Below, one piece after another: positions 61,060 to 64,000 of a DNA stretch of 64,000 nucleotides. The notes below the pieces were generated by a model. It had not been told where the DNA came from, searched no databases, and saw only the letters and a program-made list of their open reading frames with translations. Origin of the DNA: Bactrocera neohumeralis (lineage: Eukaryota; Arthropoda; Insecta; Diptera; Tephritidae). The position numbers and the translations under genes are program-made. The stretch spans positions 8,283,368 to 8,347,367 of the forward strand of contig NC_065919.1 in the NCBI RefSeq assembly GCF_024586455.1. Direction: 5' to 3'. The stretch's first letter is position 1; the number at the start of each line of letters is the position of its first letter.

Positions 61060-62082
61060 TCTGCATCAAAACACATAAATGACACCACTACACCACATAA
61101 CGGACGCCAGCAGTGACAGTGACAGGGTGGCTAATGAAACGAAGCAGTCAAGCAGCACATTCAGGTGTCACTCGGGGTGGTGGTAGGAGGTTTGGAATTT
61201 AGCAAACTCAGGAAATAAATTGCTAAATAAGTAAATGCAACATCATCTGGCTCTTTGATCTGTTAGAAAAGTAACAACGCAGCAGAAAAGGTTTGCAACG
61301 GCGCAAAACCAAAGCGCACACATACATGAGTACCTCTACATACTTATACTTAGGTATACCTGTATAGAGACTTTGCTAGCGAATGGCAAACGTTTATTAG
61401 AATACAACAAAAACAATGCAATCTAACGCGCTGTGCAGTTTACTCATTTATAGCACATGCATATGTAAGTATGTATGTATGTACATATATATACGCTTAT
61501 ATAGCACTACATGTCGGTAAGCACGTGTTTGTATGTATGCCAAACCAGCGCCATAGGCAGCTATGTCTTTGAAAGCGAGCAATAATTTCGCCTTTAAATA
61601 AACGTCATGCAAAAGTAGAATTTGAATTCGCACAAAGTTAAAAAACTGGTTAATGCATACACTCAATATGCTAATGAATTCGGACTATTGCATTCGCTTC
61701 TCATCTAATGCAAAGAAGTCATCGAAATTTAATAGCTTTGGTCTTGCTCGGAATGAATATTGTTGTGTTTACTGTTTGGTTCACAAATAAAATGTTTTTA
61801 TAATTCTGAAAGAGTGTAAAACCTAATACGCACCCAACAAAATTCTTCAGAAATCTTTTGATAGCAGACTTTATTTGCCACGAATCGAACAAGAAACTGG
61901 TATAAATCACGTCGATTGGCATAATTCAAAAGAGAGTGACTAGCCTTCTTTAAAGCGACATTCACATACTCTCTTCCATTTTATAACTGTACTGGATAGC
62001 TTTGCTCTTGTTTTCACATCTATTTTTTTTACCAAGAGCGTAAAAGAATTTGAAGAACAGATAAGTATATACTATACATACA
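61060..62082. other. Spacer after last module
   Basis: Non-coding as far as I can see, with a TATGTATGTATG microsatellite near 61465-61490. No further module copy found. Confidence 0.5.
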
Positions 62083-62084
62083 TA

Positions 62085-63015
62085 CAAGGTCTGTCGCAAA
62101 AGAAACCGGACTGTTAAAAAAAAAAAAAAAAAAAAATTAATATTTTTCAAAAGTTATATTTTTTTATTCAAAGTAGTTGCCTTGTGCTTCGATATAGCGT
62201 TTAGCACGGTCAATTAGCATTTCAAATGAGTGTTTAAGGTAATTTTTCGGAATGCTCTTGAGAATATCGGTCGTCGCCTTTTGGATAGCTGAAATGTCCT
62301 GAAACCAGTGTCCTTTTATGGGCAAATGAAGTTTTCCAAATAGGTAAAAATCACAGGGTGCCAGATCAGGTGAGTAGGGTGAGTGATTAATGGTTAATAT
62401 GGAGTTTTTTGTCAAAAAATCAGTGACAAGCGTCGACCGATGACACGGCGCATTATCGTGCAACAGGCGCCAGGACACTGCCTCACGTTATTGTGGTCGA
62501 GCACGACGAATGCGTGACAAAAGACGCTTCATAACACCAAGGTAAAACACAGCATTAATCGTTTGACCAGGTAGGACGAACTCTCGGTGTACAATACCCT
62601 CGGGATCGTAAAAACAAATCAGCATTGTCTTTGTTTTTGACTTCTGAAGACGACCAACTTCTGATCGTCACAGAGGTCCTCATGACCTTCTTGGAATCGC
62701 TTAAGCCGCTCATGCACATTACTACGCGATAGGCACTGATCACTATAAACTTTTCTCATCATTTGAAATGTTTCAGTAAACGTTTTCCTAAGTTTAAAAC
62801 AAAATTTAATATTTGCTCTTTGCATTTTACGACCGATGACCAAAAGCTGCTGTCACTTTTTGATCGATAACATCGATTGTAGTTATCAATTGTCTTAAAA
62901 TTTTTACGAAATGTCAACAAGAGATCAAACTTTTTATTTCATATACCCACCAATAGGTGGCGCCACTAGAAACAGTTATATTTAAGAAGTTATGTTTCTT
63001 TTGCGACAGACCTTG
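62085..63015 (-). mobile_element. mariner element, internally deleted, with intact terminal repeats
   Basis: Terminal inverted repeats CAAGGTCTGTCGCAAAAGAA (62085) and its complement ending 63015, flanked by TA at 62083-62084 and 63016-63017. The minus strand encodes a mariner transposase in pieces: N-terminal ANIKFCFKLRKTFTETFQMM, CLSRSNVHERLKRFQEGHED; then, after a deletion, MLICFYDPEG; then WRLLHDNAPCHRS and SPYSPDLAPCDFYLFGKLHL (second and third catalytic Asp, DD34D spacing). The ~150 residues with the first Asp are missing, and 931 bp compares with ~1.3 kb for a full mariner. A non-autonomous but possibly mobilisable copy; it looks young. Confidence 0.92.
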
Positions 63016-63119
63016 TATGTATATACATACATACATATATGCTGGTATATTCGACTAATTCGACAAAGCTTTACATTATACATATATATTCATATGTATA
63101 TACAGCCAGTAAAGAATAG

Positions 63120-64000
63120 AACAATGAATTTGTATAACGGAAGCACTGGAAATGTTACTCAGCATACCTCCAATCTGCAATGCAGTGGAGAGCTATGCGG
63201 CAAATAAATTCGGGCGTAGCTCAATAAATTGTCCGCGATTTATTTGCGAGAGAATGTTCCAAGTCACGGAGTTAGAACTCAAGCGACCCTTCAAGCTTCC
63301 GGAATACTTCAGTATCTTCCAGGCGGCAGTCTTTGCAGATGGAATAGCGGCCGACATAGCTAAAAATGCAGGAAATAACATAAGCCAGACAGCGATTGAG
63401 ACAATAATCTCACATCGTTTTACGTCAGCGAATGTCCTTTGAAGCTGGAAAGCAGTAGATGTAGCGGGGGCGTATATACTGGGTTCCTGTAGGGAGTTCC
63501 ACGAAACGAAACTGCTGATGAGATTTGCACTGAAAACGATATACAACAAAGTTTCCAAAAGGGCTGCCAGGCGGATGAGGGCGAGATGGAATGCCTCAAG
63601 TACATGCAGGATCGCCAAGAGCATGTGCAAAAGCCCCTTCGGAAAACTTGTTTGCTTGTTACTCACACGATATGTAAAGGACTGCCGAAAAGCTGTTGCC
63701 CCTCTTGATAGGACACAATCTATTGGCATCACATACGAGCTGGATGGGCATAAGTGTCCATGTGACATGAGAGAGACACTGAAACACCCACTTTGCCTGT
63801 ATCGAGCACTATTTAGAACTCGTCCTAAGTATCTATGAGCTTCGGAGTTCAAATTCTCAAAGTTCGTAAAAAACGTTGACGTCCCGTATGACTAGTAGTA
63901 CTTCACCTCATACTACATAAACTGAACCTAAATCTGGCTTTACTAAAGACCGGAAGGTTTATGTACATATGTCGTGGTAACCAACCTAACCTAATAGATT
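63120..64000 (+). pseudogene. jockey-like LINE 3' end, second copy
   Basis: Plus-strand pieces FKLPEYFSIFQAAVFADGIA and VPRNETADEI (RNase H) match FKLQEYCSIFQPEVFAVKKT and VPGNEIANEI of the copy at 40.2-41.4 kb, as does RMRARWNASSTCRIAKSM against RIRVRWNVLAICRIVKIM. It has many frameshifts. The 3' end runs into an AACCTAACCTAA-like tail at about 63980, typical of such LINEs. May continue beyond the window. Confidence 0.75.

Overview
The window is nuclear DNA of a higher fly, most likely a tephritid fruit fly. It is AT-rich, with long introns, CAA/CAG (opa) repeats in coding exons, many interrupted TATGTA/TACATA microsatellites and decayed Tc1/mariner, jockey-like and Helitron copies. No bacterial or viral genes are visible. 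The tephritid assignment is an inference from texture; the fly assignment is firm from the gene.

Region 1 (1-18,700, + strand) is the 3' half of Rim, the presynaptic active-zone scaffold (RIM/UNC-10 family). I can follow nine coding exons, and the reading-frame phase agrees at every junction: 872-1282, 1345-1685, 2947-6053, 7101-7223, 7776-7853, 12085-12268, 16291-16471, 16540-16707 and 17726-17929 (stop). They encode about 1,598 residues: a RIM-BP-binding RQLPQVP motif split by an intron, a very long low-complexity linker in one 3.1-kb exon, and the complete C2B domain. The zinc finger, PDZ and C2A domains must lie upstream of the window. Introns carry a Tc1/mariner remnant and a 227-bp MITE.

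Region 2 (18.7-31.8 kb) is mostly non-coding AT-rich DNA. It holds three small exon-like islands that could be alternative 3' exons of Rim (21452-21514, 22066-22375, 28266-28400), then a Tc1/mariner remnant, a truncated Helitron helicase and a 140-bp MITE.

Region 3 (31.8-61.1 kb) has no convincing protein gene. It holds the most interesting structure in the window: 16 copies of a related ~70-115 bp module, all on the + strand, 0.4-4.3 kb apart, with unrelated sequence between them. Each has a ~41-bp core that starts GCCTGTT, passes through an initiator-like TCAGTAC and GTTACTC, and ends near GCCGACG. Most also have an A-rich box (TGTAAAATC / ATGAAAAATC) at a fixed distance of 43-46 bp upstream of the initiator position, and about half have a GGGCAATTGC-like box some 65-75 bp upstream of the core. 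I read this as an array of related TATA-less promoters or alternative first exons, or of sites for a long-motif DNA-binding protein. I know of no described counterpart. Transposon debris (two mariner families, a jockey-like LINE, a TIR element) has been inserted between modules.

Region 4 (61.1-64.0 kb) holds an internally deleted mariner with intact terminal repeats and the 3' end of a second jockey-like LINE copy.
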